DNA from: Lewinellaceae bacterium
Lineage (GTDB): Bacteria; Bacteroidota; Bacteroidia; Chitinophagales; Saprospiraceae
DNA length: 64,000 bases
Assembly (NCBI GenBank): GCA_020636095.1
Contig: JACJYN010000005.1
Span: 124,001 to 188,000, forward strand
Reading direction: 5' to 3'
A model generated the notes under the pieces. It searched no databases and had not been told where the DNA came from. It saw nothing but the letters and a program-made list of their open reading frames with translations. Shown here in pieces: positions 43,747 to 52,613 of the stretch. The first letter of the stretch is position 1, and each line of letters opens with the position of its first letter. The translations under genes and the position numbers were made by a program.

Positions 43747-44963
43747 CTATATAAACTTCGCCACCTGCATGGCAACGGGCGGTGGATCGCGGCAGCAAGC
43801 CGGGATGATTGCTACTCGCTGTATAGATGCCTTAGCACCACAATGGGGGCAATCATAGGGATTTCGCCCCAGCCATTGTTCCAGTACTTTTTCCCTCTGC
43901 TCAGCAGCTTCCGGCTTTTGTGTAGGCTGGGCAGGTTCCACTTTCAGGGCTATTCTAGCGGCGTGCAAAGCCCGAGCTTTGTGGAAGTTGCTCAGGATGC
44001 CGTAGTGCCGCATCCGCCTGAATCCTGGCGGAAGTATGTGCAAGCAAAACCGGCGGAGGAACTCAGCTCCTTCCAAGCTCATGGTTTTGCGCTTGCCATC
44101 CTGGCGGTAGTCCTTGTAGCGGAAGGAAACTCGTTGCTTGTCGATGTTAGTGATGCGGTGGTTGGAGATGGGCACTTTGTGTGTGTACCGCCCCAGGTAT
44201 TCCACCACAGCTTGGGGCCATGAAAAGGCGCTTTGGCATAGACAACCCAATGCTGGGCAAAGCGTTCGCGGCGCCATTGAGCAAAAGGCTTCTTTTGCCT
44301 GGGCGGGATGTGCAGGCTACCTTGTTTGTAAGCATCCGTAAAATGCCGCAGGTATATGGCGCGGAAAACTTTGCTCATACTTTAACCGGGAAGAGGAAGC
44401 CTCTGCTGCCCGCCCGTTTAGGGTTTTGCCATTGCCCCTGTGGCGCGATCCCTCCACCAGGTACAATACAGTGTATGTGTGGGTGTAAGCTCAGGTTTTG
44501 CCCCCAAGTGTGGAGCACCATCGTGGCGCCTGCCTGAGCGCCGAGCCATTTGTCATCAGCGGCAAAAGTGCGCAAGGTTTGCCAGGCAGCTTTGAAAAGC
44601 GTGTCATAGCAAAAAGCAGGGTTGTACAAGCACCACTCGTTGAACTGCTCTGGGATGGTAAAAACGACATGATAATACTTCACCGGGAGGAGTTCTTCAG
44701 AGCGGTATATATCCATAGTTCGCGCTGCATACCACCGCACTTTGGGCAGTGGCGGTTGCGACAAGAGTTGTAGCTGATGCGCACCGCGCCACACTCGGTA
44801 CAGGCGTCAATGTGCCCGCCGAGAGCAGCGGTGCGGCAGCGCTCCAGGGCGGAGAGGGTGCGCAAGTGGTGTTTGCACACCCTCCCTGGGCGCGGAAGGC
44901 CTCGCCGAAGCGCCGGATAACATCAGCTACTTCCCAACGGGGTTGTTTAGCCCTTGTACTCAT
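43747..44963 (-). pseudogene. IS91-family transposase, several frameshifts
   Basis: Fragments in order from 44963: STRAKQPRWEVADVIRRFGEAF, ACTECGAVRISYNSCRNRHCPKC (zinc ribbon), MVLHTWGQNLSLHPHIHCIVPGGG (HUH-like) and YLGRYTHKVPISNHRI (nucleophile segment). They sit in different frames, so the gene is broken unless some indels are sequencing errors. Confidence 0.8.
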
Positions 44964-45774
44964 CGGACAAAAAGTCGAGAGGCGAAGGGATATCCCGCAG
45001 GGTGATGGAGGCATAGCGCAGGTAGAGCAGCGTGGTACTCAAGTAGGCATGGCCTAGCAGTTGCTGAAGGCGCACCAGGTTGCCTCCGTTGTTGAGGTAA
45101 TGAACGGCGAAGCAATGCCGAAGGGTGTGTGGGCATACTTTTTTGCGGAGCCTTGAACGTTGCAGGGTAGTACTGGTGATGTATTGTACGCCGCGTAAGG
45201 AAATACCCTGAGAACTGCTACGCTCCCGCCCCGGAATGAGGAAATCCTTGGGGCGTTCCTGGCGGTAGTACTGGTTGAGGGTATCTCTAAGGCGCCCACC
45301 ATAGGGCAGCACTCTGGTGATGCCGCCTTTGGACGTACGGACGGTGAGAGTGCCTTGCTCCCGGTTGAAATCGCTGATGCGCAGGCGGCCCACTTCACCA
45401 GCTCGCAGGCCCAGGCCGAAGAGCAGTTCGAGTACCAGGCGATGCCTCATACTGCGCGCTGCGCCAAGAAAGAGGCGCAGTTCGTCGGCATTGAGCAAGT
45501 CGCCAAGTTGCTTAGGCTTACGAGGGTTGGGGATGTCCACTACTAGTTCGAGCCGCCGGGCTACTTCGCGGTAGTAGTACTTCAGAGCACATACAACCGT
45601 GTTGAGGGTGGAGGCGCTTAGATGCTTGCGCCGGGCAGCCAGGTAGGCCAGCAGTTCGTCGCGGGTAAGTTCATCGGCCGGCTTGCCGGTGCGCTCCTGC
45701 ACATCGCGTAGGGAGCGCACGTAGTTCAGGGCAGTACTTTTGGCAAGCCCTGCTACGGTAAGGTGGTTGGCCAT
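44947..45774 (-). CDS. Tyrosine recombinase of module C10
   Basis: 275 aa, intact. Catalytic signatures GLGLRAGEVGRL (Arg I), HTLRHCFAVHYL (His-x-x-Arg), LLGHAYLSTTLLYLRY (His and Tyr). It is diverged from the C3 and C14 recombinases, so at least three recombinase lineages occupy the array. It overlaps the start of the transposase remnant by 17 bp. Confidence 0.87.
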   Translation of the reverse strand: MANHLTVAGLAKSTALNYVRSLRDVQERTGKPADELTRDELLAYLAARRKHLSASTLNTVVCALKYYYREVARRLELVVDIPNPRKPKQLGDLLNADELRLFLGAARSMRHRLVLELLFGLGLRAGEVGRLRISDFNREQGTLTVRTSKGGITRVLPYGGRLRDTLNQYYRQERPKDFLIPGRERSSSQGISLRGVQYITSTTLQRSRLRKKVCPHTLRHCFAVHYLNNGGNLVRLQQLLGHAYLSTTLLYLRYASITLRDIPSPLDFLSDEYKG

Positions 45775-45904
45775 GCGGTCAAGGGCCTCTTGAAATGCAG
45801 GGCGGCTAGCCTGATAGGCTTTGGGTTGGGACTTTTTTTGACATGATGAATATTGTTTTGATGAAATACTGGAATATACGTTATTTTGGGCTTGCCGCGA
45901 TAGC

Positions 45905-45980
45905 GGCTTAGTTCAACACCGCGCCAGCGGCCATAGCCAGCAAAAGCTGGCTACGGCGCCGGCGCCAACCGTTGCTGCGC
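45905..45980 (+). other. attC-like site 10 (end of C10)
   Basis: GGCTTAGTTCAAC inverts the C10 start (GTTGAACGAAGCC) at 12 of 13 positions. The stem ACCGCGCCAGCGGCC pairs with GGCGCCGGCGCCAACC, with apical hairpin GCCAGCAAAAGCTGGC and core GTT 45971-45973. Confidence 0.8.
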
Positions 45981-46218
45981 AAGCCTTCGCTTCGCTCCGG
46001 CCTGCGCAGCAACGGGCGCGTCTCGGCGCGCTATGCGCGCGCTGTTCGAGACAGCGCCCTGCTTCGGCCTACGCTCCCTCTAGGGAGCGCTCGGCCGTGC
46101 GCAGAACACTGTCTCAAACGCCAACCCGAGGACTCCGGATTTTCAAAATTTTTTTCGCTTCGCGAAATTTTGAAAACCCTCCGCCTCGGGCTGCGCCGAG
46201 ACGCGCCCGTTGTCGGTC
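45971..46218 (+). other. Cassette C11: ORF-less cassette made of a giant attC-like site 11
   Basis: The start GTTGCTGCGCA (45971-45981) is inverted exactly as TGCGCAGCAAC (46003-46013). A 20-bp perfect arm CAACGGGCGCGTCTCGGCGC pairs with its inverse ending at GTTG (46212). Inside are nested stems: GAGACAG/CTGTCTC, CTCCCT/AGGGAG and TTTTCAAAATTT/AAATTTTGAAAA, the last flanked by CCGAGG/CCTCGG. Site length about 216 nt; core GTT 46209-46211. No reading frame fits between the borders. Confidence 0.78.
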
Positions 46219-46233
46219 ATTTAAAAAGAATAA

Positions 46234-46809
46234 ATGCGATTGATTATAGCCATTGTTTTTGCTTCTATGCTCTGTGCTTGTCAAACTAATTGCGAAAAAT
46301 ATAGTAGTGAGGTTTATATAGAGCCGTCTCTTGAAGAGACAATGAGTCCAGAAAGCAAAGCAAATTTTTTGAAAAACCTGGAAAGATGGGAGGAACCAAG
46401 ACTTGAAGAATTAGGATATGAATCGTACAGGCTATTTGTGCTGCGGGCGTTTCCAGAAGACACAAACCATATTATCCGAGTAGAAAAGAACGCTTTAGAA
46501 ATAAAATTGATTCATAAAAACTCAATTTCTCCATTTGATACGACAATGACCATTATTAATGAAAAGGTAAATTTTCTTTCAATAGAACAATGGGAGAAAT
46601 TCGAAAAAATGGTCTATGAGGCGAATTTTTGGACATTACCGATCGAAGTCAACCGAATGGGATTTGATGGTTCTTCGTGGGACTTAGAAGGGTTTAGACC
46701 AGATGCGGCCAAATGTGGTAAGAGGACTCATCATGGCGTATCAAGGTGGTCTCCAGAAAAGGGAGCTTATCGAGATCTTTGCGAAGAACTTTTCAAGTTA
46801 AGTGAATAA
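46234..46809 (+). CDS. Cassette C12: small lipoprotein
   Basis: 191 aa. Lipobox MLCAC (Cys about 16). A charged mature domain with a C-terminal GFDGSSWDLEGFRPDAAKCGKRTHHGVSRWSPE, a pattern seen in short Bacteroidota lipoproteins of unknown role. The start codon is 16 bp from the cassette border, leaving almost no room for its own promoter, so it may rely on upstream transcription. Confidence 0.65.
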   Translation: MRLIIAIVFASMLCACQTNCEKYSSEVYIEPSLEETMSPESKANFLKNLERWEEPRLEELGYESYRLFVLRAFPEDTNHIIRVEKNALEIKLIHKNSISPFDTTMTIINEKVNFLSIEQWEKFEKMVYEANFWTLPIEVNRMGFDGSSWDLEGFRPDAAKCGKRTHHGVSRWSPEKGAYRDLCEELFKLSE

Positions 46810-46823
46810 TAAAGAGAAACGAA

Positions 46824-46894
46824 CCGACAACAAACCGCTAGCCGCCCAGCCTCCGCATGCGCTTCGGCCGATCGTCTAGCGAAAAGTTGGCGGC
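46824..46894 (+). other. attC-like site 12 (end of C12)
   Basis: CCGACAAC is the exact inverse of the C12 start GTTGTCGG (46209-46216). The stem AAACCGCTAG pairs with CTAGCGAAAA. The core GTT is 46886-46888 and GTTGGCGGC opens C13. Confidence 0.85.
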
Positions 46895-46987
46895 AAGCAA
46901 GCATCGAACAAAAAATGAACTGAACCAAGAAAAAAAAGTGTTATCTTGTTATCATAGATCAATTAGGATAATCATAAATGATTGATA

Positions 46988-47212
46988 ATGAAAACTATAA
47001 CAATAAACCTTCCGGAAGAAGTTGAACTACATAAAGTCAAAATGATAATAGCAGCCTCGTTGTTTGAACAAGGAATACTGTCATCAGGACAAGCTGCGCA
47101 ATTAGTTGGAATAACAAGAAGACAATTCCTAGAAGAAATTGGAAATTACGGAGTTTCAATATTTGGAGAGACAGCAGAGGATCTTGAAAAGATTGGGGAC
47201 ATTGAACTATAA
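46988..47212 (+). CDS. UPF0175-family antitoxin (second pair)
   Basis: 74 aa from the ATG at 46988. ILSSGQAAQLVGITRRQFLEEIGNYGVSIFGE gives the UPF0175 signature. Homologous to, but clearly diverged from, the 33239 protein. A DUF3368 gene follows after 6 bp. Confidence 0.83.
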   Translation: MKTITINLPEEVELHKVKMIIAASLFEQGILSSGQAAQLVGITRRQFLEEIGNYGVSIFGETAEDLEKIGDIEL

Positions 47213-47218
47213 GCGGAT

Positions 47219-47674
47219 ATGAAGGTAATTATTGCAGATACAAGCTGTCTTATAATCTATGACAAGATTGGTCAATTTGAAATTCTTCAAAAAACATTCG
47301 TCGATTTAATGGTGACAAAGGAAGTCGCTGAAGAATTTGGAGATTTGCCAAATTGGGTAACAATAAAAGAAGTTACAGACAAGAGCCAATATTTACAATT
47401 GTCAGAGAATCTTGGAAAAGGAGAGGCAAGTTCAATAACCTTAGCCTTAGAATTTGATGATAGCCTGCTGATAATTGATGAAAAAAAGGGGAGAAAAGTA
47501 GCTAAAGATTTGAGAATTGAAATAATAGGATCATTAGGAATTTTGATCAAGGCTAAAGAAAAAGGAGTAATAAAATCGGTAAAAGAGGTTCTAGCCTTAA
47601 TTGATGAAACGGACTTTAGGATATCGCAAACAATCCGAGAAAAAGTATTGAAAGAGTCGGGAGAATTAGCTTAG
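47219..47674 (+). CDS. DUF3368 PIN-like toxin (second pair)
   Basis: 151 aa. ADTSCLIIYDKIGQFEIL, LGKGEASSITLALE and LLIIDEKKGRKVAKDL match the DUF3368 acidic motifs. Paired with the upstream antitoxin in a cassette of the same layout as C7. The two cassettes share almost the same end site but different terminal 9-10 nt. Confidence 0.83.
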   Translation: MKVIIADTSCLIIYDKIGQFEILQKTFVDLMVTKEVAEEFGDLPNWVTIKEVTDKSQYLQLSENLGKGEASSITLALEFDDSLLIIDEKKGRKVAKDLRIEIIGSLGILIKAKEKGVIKSVKEVLALIDETDFRISQTIREKVLKESGELA

Positions 47675-47681
47675 AAAGCCA

Positions 47682-47745
47682 GCCGCCAACACCAGCTACC
47701 TGTCCATACTCCGCATCCGCTCCGTACGGCACGTAGCCCCACGTT
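47682..47745 (+). other. attC-like site 13 (end of C13)
   Basis: GCCGCCAAC is the exact inverse of the C13 start GTTGGCGGC. The body ACCAGCTACCTG...GTAGCCCC is nearly identical to site 7. The core GTT (47743-47745) is followed by GAACTAAACC of the next recombinase module. Confidence 0.86.
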
Positions 47746-47848
47746 GAACTAAACCATCCTGTTTTCCACCCATAAAATTCTGTTTTTCAGTGCATTGCAC
47801 TTGTTTTTCTCTTAGGTTTGGGGGTATTATTTCACCAAATCAAGAGAG

Positions 47849-49000
47849 ATGAGTACACACACAGAACACCTTCAGAAGTTACAAGACTGGATGGAGCTGC
47901 GCAACTACAGCGAAGCCACCATTTCGGCCTACCGCTGCGCCTTAAAACAATTTTTGGAATGGCGAGAAGCGGATGGCTTTTCGGCCCCATTCGGCAAGGA
48001 AGAAGCGCGTCGTTATTTGTTGAGCCGTTACCGCAGTGGCAAGAAGTGGCAGACGGTGAACGGGGATTATTCGGCGATGCGCAAGTTTTACGAGCACGTC
48101 CTCGGGCAAGAATGGGATGTGGAACATTTGCCCCGGCCGCGCAAGGAGCGGAGCCTGCCCGGCATATTGTCCACCCAGGAAGTAGAGCGTTTGATCAGCT
48201 GTGGGCGGACCTTCAAGCACCAGGTTTTTATGGTGCTGTTGTATGGCACGGGCCTCCGTTTAAGCGAAGCCTTGAACCTTCGCATAGTTGACATCGACGG
48301 CCAACGCCAGCAACTCCGGATAGTAAAAGGGAAGGGTGCCAAGGGCCGTTATGTGTCCATACCGGAGTGCCTGTTGGAAGTATTGCGCAATTACTACCGG
48401 GCATACCGGCCGGAAGGATACCTGTTCAACGGCAAGTACCGGGGGAGCCGCTGGGCGAACCGCTCCGCCCAACATTCTTTGGAGCAGGCGCGACAGGCGG
48501 CGGGCATAGAGCGGAACGTGTCGCCACATACCCTGCGGCACTGTTATGCAACTCACCACCTGGAGAATGGCACTAATTTGGTATATTTGAAGGAGCAGTT
48601 AGGCCACAAGCATTTAAAAACAACAGCCCGTTATATCCACTTATGCCAGTCGTACCACAAGCGAGTAGCCCACCCAGTTGCGGGCATGGAGATTGCTTAC
48701 CGGCAGGAGGCCGATAGGGGAGCTGTTCCGGGATCATGGAGAGGAGTACATCCAGGTTTATGGCGCCAACCGCCGCACTATAAAGTTGATCCGTTCCATA
48801 AGAGTGTGCCGCACGCCTGCCTTGGGCGGCAAACGCATCACCTGCCAGGGTTGCGGGCAGGTTCGTTACCAATACCTATCGTGTGGCAACAGCCAATGCC
48901 CGCAGTGCCAAGGCATCAAGCGCTTGCAGTGGCAGGACAGGCTGCGCTGCCGCATGCTGCAAGTACCCTACTGCCACATTACATTTACTTTGCCACATGA
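47849..49000 (+). CDS. Tyrosine recombinase of module C14, reading on into the transposase gene
   Basis: 383 aa as an open frame. The recombinase proper spans ~1-285: Arg in GTGLRLSEALNL, HTLRHCYATHHL, QLGHKHLKTTARYIHL with the Tyr nucleophile. The last ~100 residues come from reading the transposase N-terminal codons in another frame and are probably not functional. The natural stop seems lost near 48710. Confidence 0.82.
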   Translation: MSTHTEHLQKLQDWMELRNYSEATISAYRCALKQFLEWREADGFSAPFGKEEARRYLLSRYRSGKKWQTVNGDYSAMRKFYEHVLGQEWDVEHLPRPRKERSLPGILSTQEVERLISCGRTFKHQVFMVLLYGTGLRLSEALNLRIVDIDGQRQQLRIVKGKGAKGRYVSIPECLLEVLRNYYRAYRPEGYLFNGKYRGSRWANRSAQHSLEQARQAAGIERNVSPHTLRHCYATHHLENGTNLVYLKEQLGHKHLKTTARYIHLCQSYHKRVAHPVAGMEIAYRQEADRGAVPGSWRGVHPGLWRQPPHYKVDPFHKSVPHACLGRQTHHLPGLRAGSLPIPIVWQQPMPAVPRHQALAVAGQAALPHAASTLLPHYIYFAT

Positions 49001-49931
49001 TTTGAATGGCCTGGCTCGGCGCAACCCCTGGCAGGTGTATAACCTGATGTTCTACTCAGCCTGGCAGACGGTACGGCGGTTGTGCAAAAAGCCAAAGAAC
49101 GTGGGGGGCCTGCCGGGCATGAGCGCCGTGTTGCATACTTGGGGTTCGGATTTAAAGTACCACATCCACCTGCACTGCCTGGTAACCTTCGGCGGCTACA
49201 ATGAGCAGGATGGCCAATGGCACTGGCCGAAACGCAAGCGAAAGATAGCGCGCTACCGCAAGCTGAGCGGGAAGTACCGAGGCATATTCCTTAAAAAGCT
49301 AAAGAAGCTGATGAAATCGGGGCAAGTGGATTACCACCAAAGCTATGAGGAACTGGAAAGCAGCCTGCCCAAGAAGCGCTGGGTGGTGAACCATCAATGG
49401 CCTACGGCGGAGACGAAGGTGATAGAGGAGTACCTCGGCCGCTATATCTGCCGCATCGGCATATCAAATAAGCGCTTGTCCTATGACAAAAACGGGCAAA
49501 ACGTATGCATCGAGTACAACAATTACCGGGAGCAAAAAGTGGGGGAGCCGGCTCCTAAGGCCTACCGGCATATGGAGCCTCTGGCGGCGATACATCAAAT
49601 ATTACAACACCAGTTGCCTCCCTATTTTCAGCGTTCGCGGCACTACGGGCTGCATGCAGCGCCAACGTATAAACGCCTGGAGGGCCGTTTACCCAGCATC
49701 GTAAAGCAGGAAGGGGCAACGGTGCGTACCGTCATCCAGATCCTGCGGGCTTTGCTGCAGGAAGAGCCCTATTGTTGCGAAGGTTGCTCGGGGACAGATT
49801 TCCGGGAGGAGCTCCTGCCGCCGGATCCGGTATACACCCGCTATCACGTGTTGCGCAATGCCCGCCGCGGGCCGCCGGCCGGGCCAACGCGCGCTCCATC
49901 CGGTACTCCAGGTTCCCTCAAAGCACACTGA
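48678..49931 (+). CDS. IS91-family transposase (C14)
   Basis: 417 aa if the TTG at 48678 is used; the start is uncertain. The N-terminal zinc ribbon is ITCQGCGQVRYQYLSCGNSQCPQC, the HUH-like segment VLHTWGSDLKYHIHLHCLVTFGG and the nucleophile region YLGRYICRIGISNKRL. It overlaps the extended recombinase frame by 323 bp. Confidence 0.84.
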   Translation: MRAWRLLTGRRPIGELFRDHGEEYIQVYGANRRTIKLIRSIRVCRTPALGGKRITCQGCGQVRYQYLSCGNSQCPQCQGIKRLQWQDRLRCRMLQVPYCHITFTLPHDLNGLARRNPWQVYNLMFYSAWQTVRRLCKKPKNVGGLPGMSAVLHTWGSDLKYHIHLHCLVTFGGYNEQDGQWHWPKRKRKIARYRKLSGKYRGIFLKKLKKLMKSGQVDYHQSYEELESSLPKKRWVVNHQWPTAETKVIEEYLGRYICRIGISNKRLSYDKNGQNVCIEYNNYREQKVGEPAPKAYRHMEPLAAIHQILQHQLPPYFQRSRHYGLHAAPTYKRLEGRLPSIVKQEGATVRTVIQILRALLQEEPYCCEGCSGTDFREELLPPDPVYTRYHVLRNARRGPPAGPTRAPSGTPGSLKAH

Positions 49932-50159
49932 ATGGGGGCTGGGGCAGCTATGCCTGCCCTGTGGAATAACTACCCTGAAGCCGCCTTCTGCAATTCCACG
50001 GGGCCTAACCAGAGATGCCAGGCAATAAAATGAAGCCATTTGGCTTTGAGCGGTACGCTAAGTTTGACAGGGTAGGGAAAAAAGCATATTTTACAAGCAC
50101 TTTATTCGGGAGAAAAGCAAGCGCGTTTCCCCTAAGGCAACCGGACAGCGGGGCAGGCT

Positions 50160-50230
50160 GGTTTAGTCCAACGGCTCGTCGCCATAGGCTATGGCCGTCG
50201 GCGACTGAAATGTCTGCGCGGGTTGGCTCG
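50160..50230 (+). other. attC-like site 14 (end of C14)
   Basis: GGTTTAGTCCAAC, then stem GTCGCC/GGCGAC around ATAGGCTAT, with core GTT 50222-50224. The following GTTGGC is mirrored by GCCAAC at the end of C15, a short 6-nt match. The right arm is longer and less paired than in other sites. Bases 50231-50658 are non-coding, with no recognised feature besides a distant inverted word GGGCAGACGCA / TGCGTCTGCCC. Confidence 0.6.
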
Positions 50231-50658
50231 GGTGCTTGGCGTTCGGGGTGGGGGAAGGGCAGACGCATTTAAAATCCAATTAATGTTTTGAAAACGCCCC
50301 GATTCTCGATTTAATATATTATGACATCCATTATTATTTCAGTTGGCAATGCCCTTGAAATTAAAATACTTTGACAATAATCCCGGATGTAATTCTAAAC
50401 TTTGATCGAGTTGGCAAACAGACCAGATGTCAATTTTTTATGTTGCAGCAAAGCGGTTGTTCAATATTTCTATATGCGTCTGCCCTTGGGGTGGGGGCGC
50501 AGACATTCCTTTGAGTTTTGCATCAATGAGAAAAATAAAAATCAAAAAGAACCCTTCGCTTTGGGTAAAAGCGGAAAACTCAGGGCAATGAACCTGAAAG
50601 GGGATGGTTTCTATCTTTCGATTTCAACGGTTTTGTTCACAAATTAAATTTAAAAATT

Positions 50659-52020
50659 ATGCAAAAATTCAAGATTTCATCATTAGCAGCACTAATGCTG
50701 CTATTTCTGCTAATTTTTTCTTCATGCAGTAAAGAAGACGAAATACAGAAAGGAGTACCCAAAGAAGAGGAGCAGAAGGAGAATTTTTCTGCTCAAATCG
50801 AAACAAGGGATTTCATTCCTTCACTTTTTGGCAGCAATAAAATTGTTCCTGCGCAGGTTGCACGTTCAATTGCCGAAAGAATCAACATGACGGTATCAGA
50901 AGGAATGGTAGTAGGGACGTTGACATCAATCAGGATTGTTGATAGCCTTTATACCATTTCAGACAGTCTGGGAACGCCAATAATGTACATTGCAAACTAT
51001 GCAGATGACGGCTTTGTTGTAATCTCGGCAGATGAGAGACATGACCCGATAATTGCGATTTCGCAACAGGGCAGGTATGAATCCGTAGAAGTTCCGTCCA
51101 TGCTGTTGGATTGGCTTGACCTCACTTTTGAAAATATTCAACTTGCCAAGTCGAAAGATTACAGCAGTTCAAATTATTCGGATAAAGAGTGGTTCAGGAT
51201 AATTAAGGACATTGAAAAGGAAGAATATCTTGTTATTGACGATTGTTGTCCAGAATGCCCGAATTATCCAGAATGCCTCAACCACCCCAATATTGGTTGT
51301 GGAGAACCAGATATTCTTTGTGAAGGAGGTGGCGGAGGTGACCCTTGTGCGCCATACACTACAACCATAAAAGGTCCATTAATGACAACTAACTGGAACC
51401 AAGGTTGTACCTACAATGAGCAATGCCCGGACAAGAATTGTGACGATGTCTGCTTTTCAAATGAGAATGCATGGACTGGATGTGTTGCAACAGCCATGGC
51501 ACAAATCCTGCGATACTGGTCGCATCCTTGCGACCAAGCGTACAACTTTGCCACCATGCCCAACAATTCAGGCAACGGTGAGGTGCAAAGGATGATGAGG
51601 GATATTGGAGATGCAGTAGATATGGATTATGGGTGCGATGGTTCCGGTGCTGATGGTGACAAGACCGACAATGCGTTTAAAAATGATTTTTGCTTTGGGT
51701 CTGCCGACAGGGATGGATATGGCTCGGGCAGTTACCAAGTGGTCATACAGGACATTAATGCAGACCGTCCAGTCTTACTTGATGGGTGCCGCACAAGGAA
51801 AAGAAAATTTCCTTGGCTATGGTATACTTATTCCAACTGCCATATGTGGGTGTGCGATGGCTACGAACGCCATCAAAACAGTTGCTATTCCATTCTGAAA
51901 TTCCATATGAATTGGGGTTGGGGCGGTTCATTCAACGGTTGGTATGGGTTCAACTCATGGAGTCCAGGTTCATCCAATTATCAGTATGCCAAGGACTTCA
52001 CCCACAATATCCACCCATAA
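50659..52020 (+). CDS. C10 family cysteine peptidase (streptopain-like), lipoprotein
   Basis: 453 aa. Lipobox IFSSC (Cys about 23). A prodomain-like region (~50-190, VPAQVARSIAERIN...GFVVISADERHDPIIAISQQG) matches the Spi/C10 propeptide pattern. The catalytic domain has Cys275 in WTGCVATAMAQILRYW, His395 in NCHMWVCDGY and the NWGWGG loop at 418-423. A Cys-rich insert (CCPECPNYPECLNHPNIGC) lies between them. A secreted or surface protease, probably self-activated by prodomain cleavage. Confidence 0.88.
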   Translation: MQKFKISSLAALMLLFLLIFSSCSKEDEIQKGVPKEEEQKENFSAQIETRDFIPSLFGSNKIVPAQVARSIAERINMTVSEGMVVGTLTSIRIVDSLYTISDSLGTPIMYIANYADDGFVVISADERHDPIIAISQQGRYESVEVPSMLLDWLDLTFENIQLAKSKDYSSSNYSDKEWFRIIKDIEKEEYLVIDDCCPECPNYPECLNHPNIGCGEPDILCEGGGGGDPCAPYTTTIKGPLMTTNWNQGCTYNEQCPDKNCDDVCFSNENAWTGCVATAMAQILRYWSHPCDQAYNFATMPNNSGNGEVQRMMRDIGDAVDMDYGCDGSGADGDKTDNAFKNDFCFGSADRDGYGSGSYQVVIQDINADRPVLLDGCRTRKRKFPWLWYTYSNCHMWVCDGYERHQNSCYSILKFHMNWGWGGSFNGWYGFNSWSPGSSNYQYAKDFTHNIHP

Positions 52021-52045
52021 TTTTTCACTTTTAAAATCTACTCAA

Positions 52046-52531
52046 ATGAAATATTCATTTTTTTTAATGCTCAGTTTGTTGTTTTCTTGCAACAAGGACA
52101 ATCCAGTGAAAGAGGTGGTTGATACTCAAATAGATATCTTCATTGAAGATGCAAGCGGGAATAACCTTCTAACTGGTGCGTCCTCAAATCCCATTAATTT
52201 TGATTCAATCAAATTGATGTACCTGATAAGCGGCACTTCACACACCGTTTATAACTCAGATTTAGATTGCCCTCGTGCAATCTGTTTAATAAGCGATACT
52301 GGAATTGAGCGGGTACGCATTTTCCCAAATGATGAAGTTGGTGAAGAATACCCGATAACTTACATAGATTGGGGGAATGGCGACATTGATACCCTCAAAT
52401 GTCATTTTTTAAGAAAAGACAATGATGAGGAATCTTCGATAGTCTGTGACAAGGTGTGGCTAAACGATACACCAATGTTTCCAGATAATGCGATTACTGA
52501 ATTTGGAAGGGCATTTAAAATAGTGAAATAA
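52046..52531 (+). CDS. Small lipoprotein downstream of the C10 peptidase
   Basis: 161 aa from the ATG at 52046 (MKYSFFLMLSLLFSC, lipobox Cys 15); the frame extends upstream into the peptidase gene without a better start. Beta-rich mature part (IDIFIEDASGNNLL ... YPITYIDWGNGDIDTLKC). It follows the peptidase by 25 bp. C10 peptidases often have a neighbouring inhibitor, so that role is a guess worth stating. Confidence 0.65.
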   Translation: MKYSFFLMLSLLFSCNKDNPVKEVVDTQIDIFIEDASGNNLLTGASSNPINFDSIKLMYLISGTSHTVYNSDLDCPRAICLISDTGIERVRIFPNDEVGEEYPITYIDWGNGDIDTLKCHFLRKDNDEESSIVCDKVWLNDTPMFPDNAITEFGRAFKIVK

Positions 52532-52540
52532 AACACTGAT

Positions 52541-52613
52541 GCCAACAATAAAGCGCCAAAGCGAGGCGGAGCATAGCGACGGCCGTATCGATGGCGCTAT
52601 GTTGAACGAAGCC
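52541..52613 (+). other. attC-like site 15 (end of C15)
   Basis: From CAACAATAAAGCGCC to GTTGAACGAAGCC it is identical to site 9, although the preceding bases (GATGC versus GCGTG) follow each cassette's own start. Core GTT 52601-52603. Confidence 0.75.

Larger units (their letters stand above)
43533..45917 (-). mobile_element. Cassette C10: recombinase + IS91-like module in reverse orientation
   Basis: The left border GTT|GAACGAAGCC and right border GGCTTAGTTC|AAC are near-perfect inverses of each other, so the unit obeys the cassette start/end rule although its genes read against the array. The recombinase frame is intact and the transposase is frameshifted. About 2.4 kb shared with 52543-54983. 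Confidence 0.75.
47743..50172 (+). mobile_element. Cassette C14: recombinase + IS91-like module, second lineage
   Basis: Left GTT|GAACTAAACC, right GGTTTAGTCC|AAC (50160-50172), inverse at 12 of 13 positions. It encodes a tyrosine recombinase and an IS91 transposase different in sequence from C3. Bases 49932-50159 are non-coding, with nothing further recognised. Confidence 0.75.

Noticed and set aside
46003..46218. Rho-independent terminator or REP cluster
   Set aside because: The outer arms end precisely in AAC and GTT and obey the start/end complementarity of the neighbouring cassettes, so an att site explains it better, although it may also terminate transcription.
50402..50647. 81-aa frame upstream of the C10 peptidase
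   Set aside because: No signal, domain or ribosome-binding context; composition looks non-coding.
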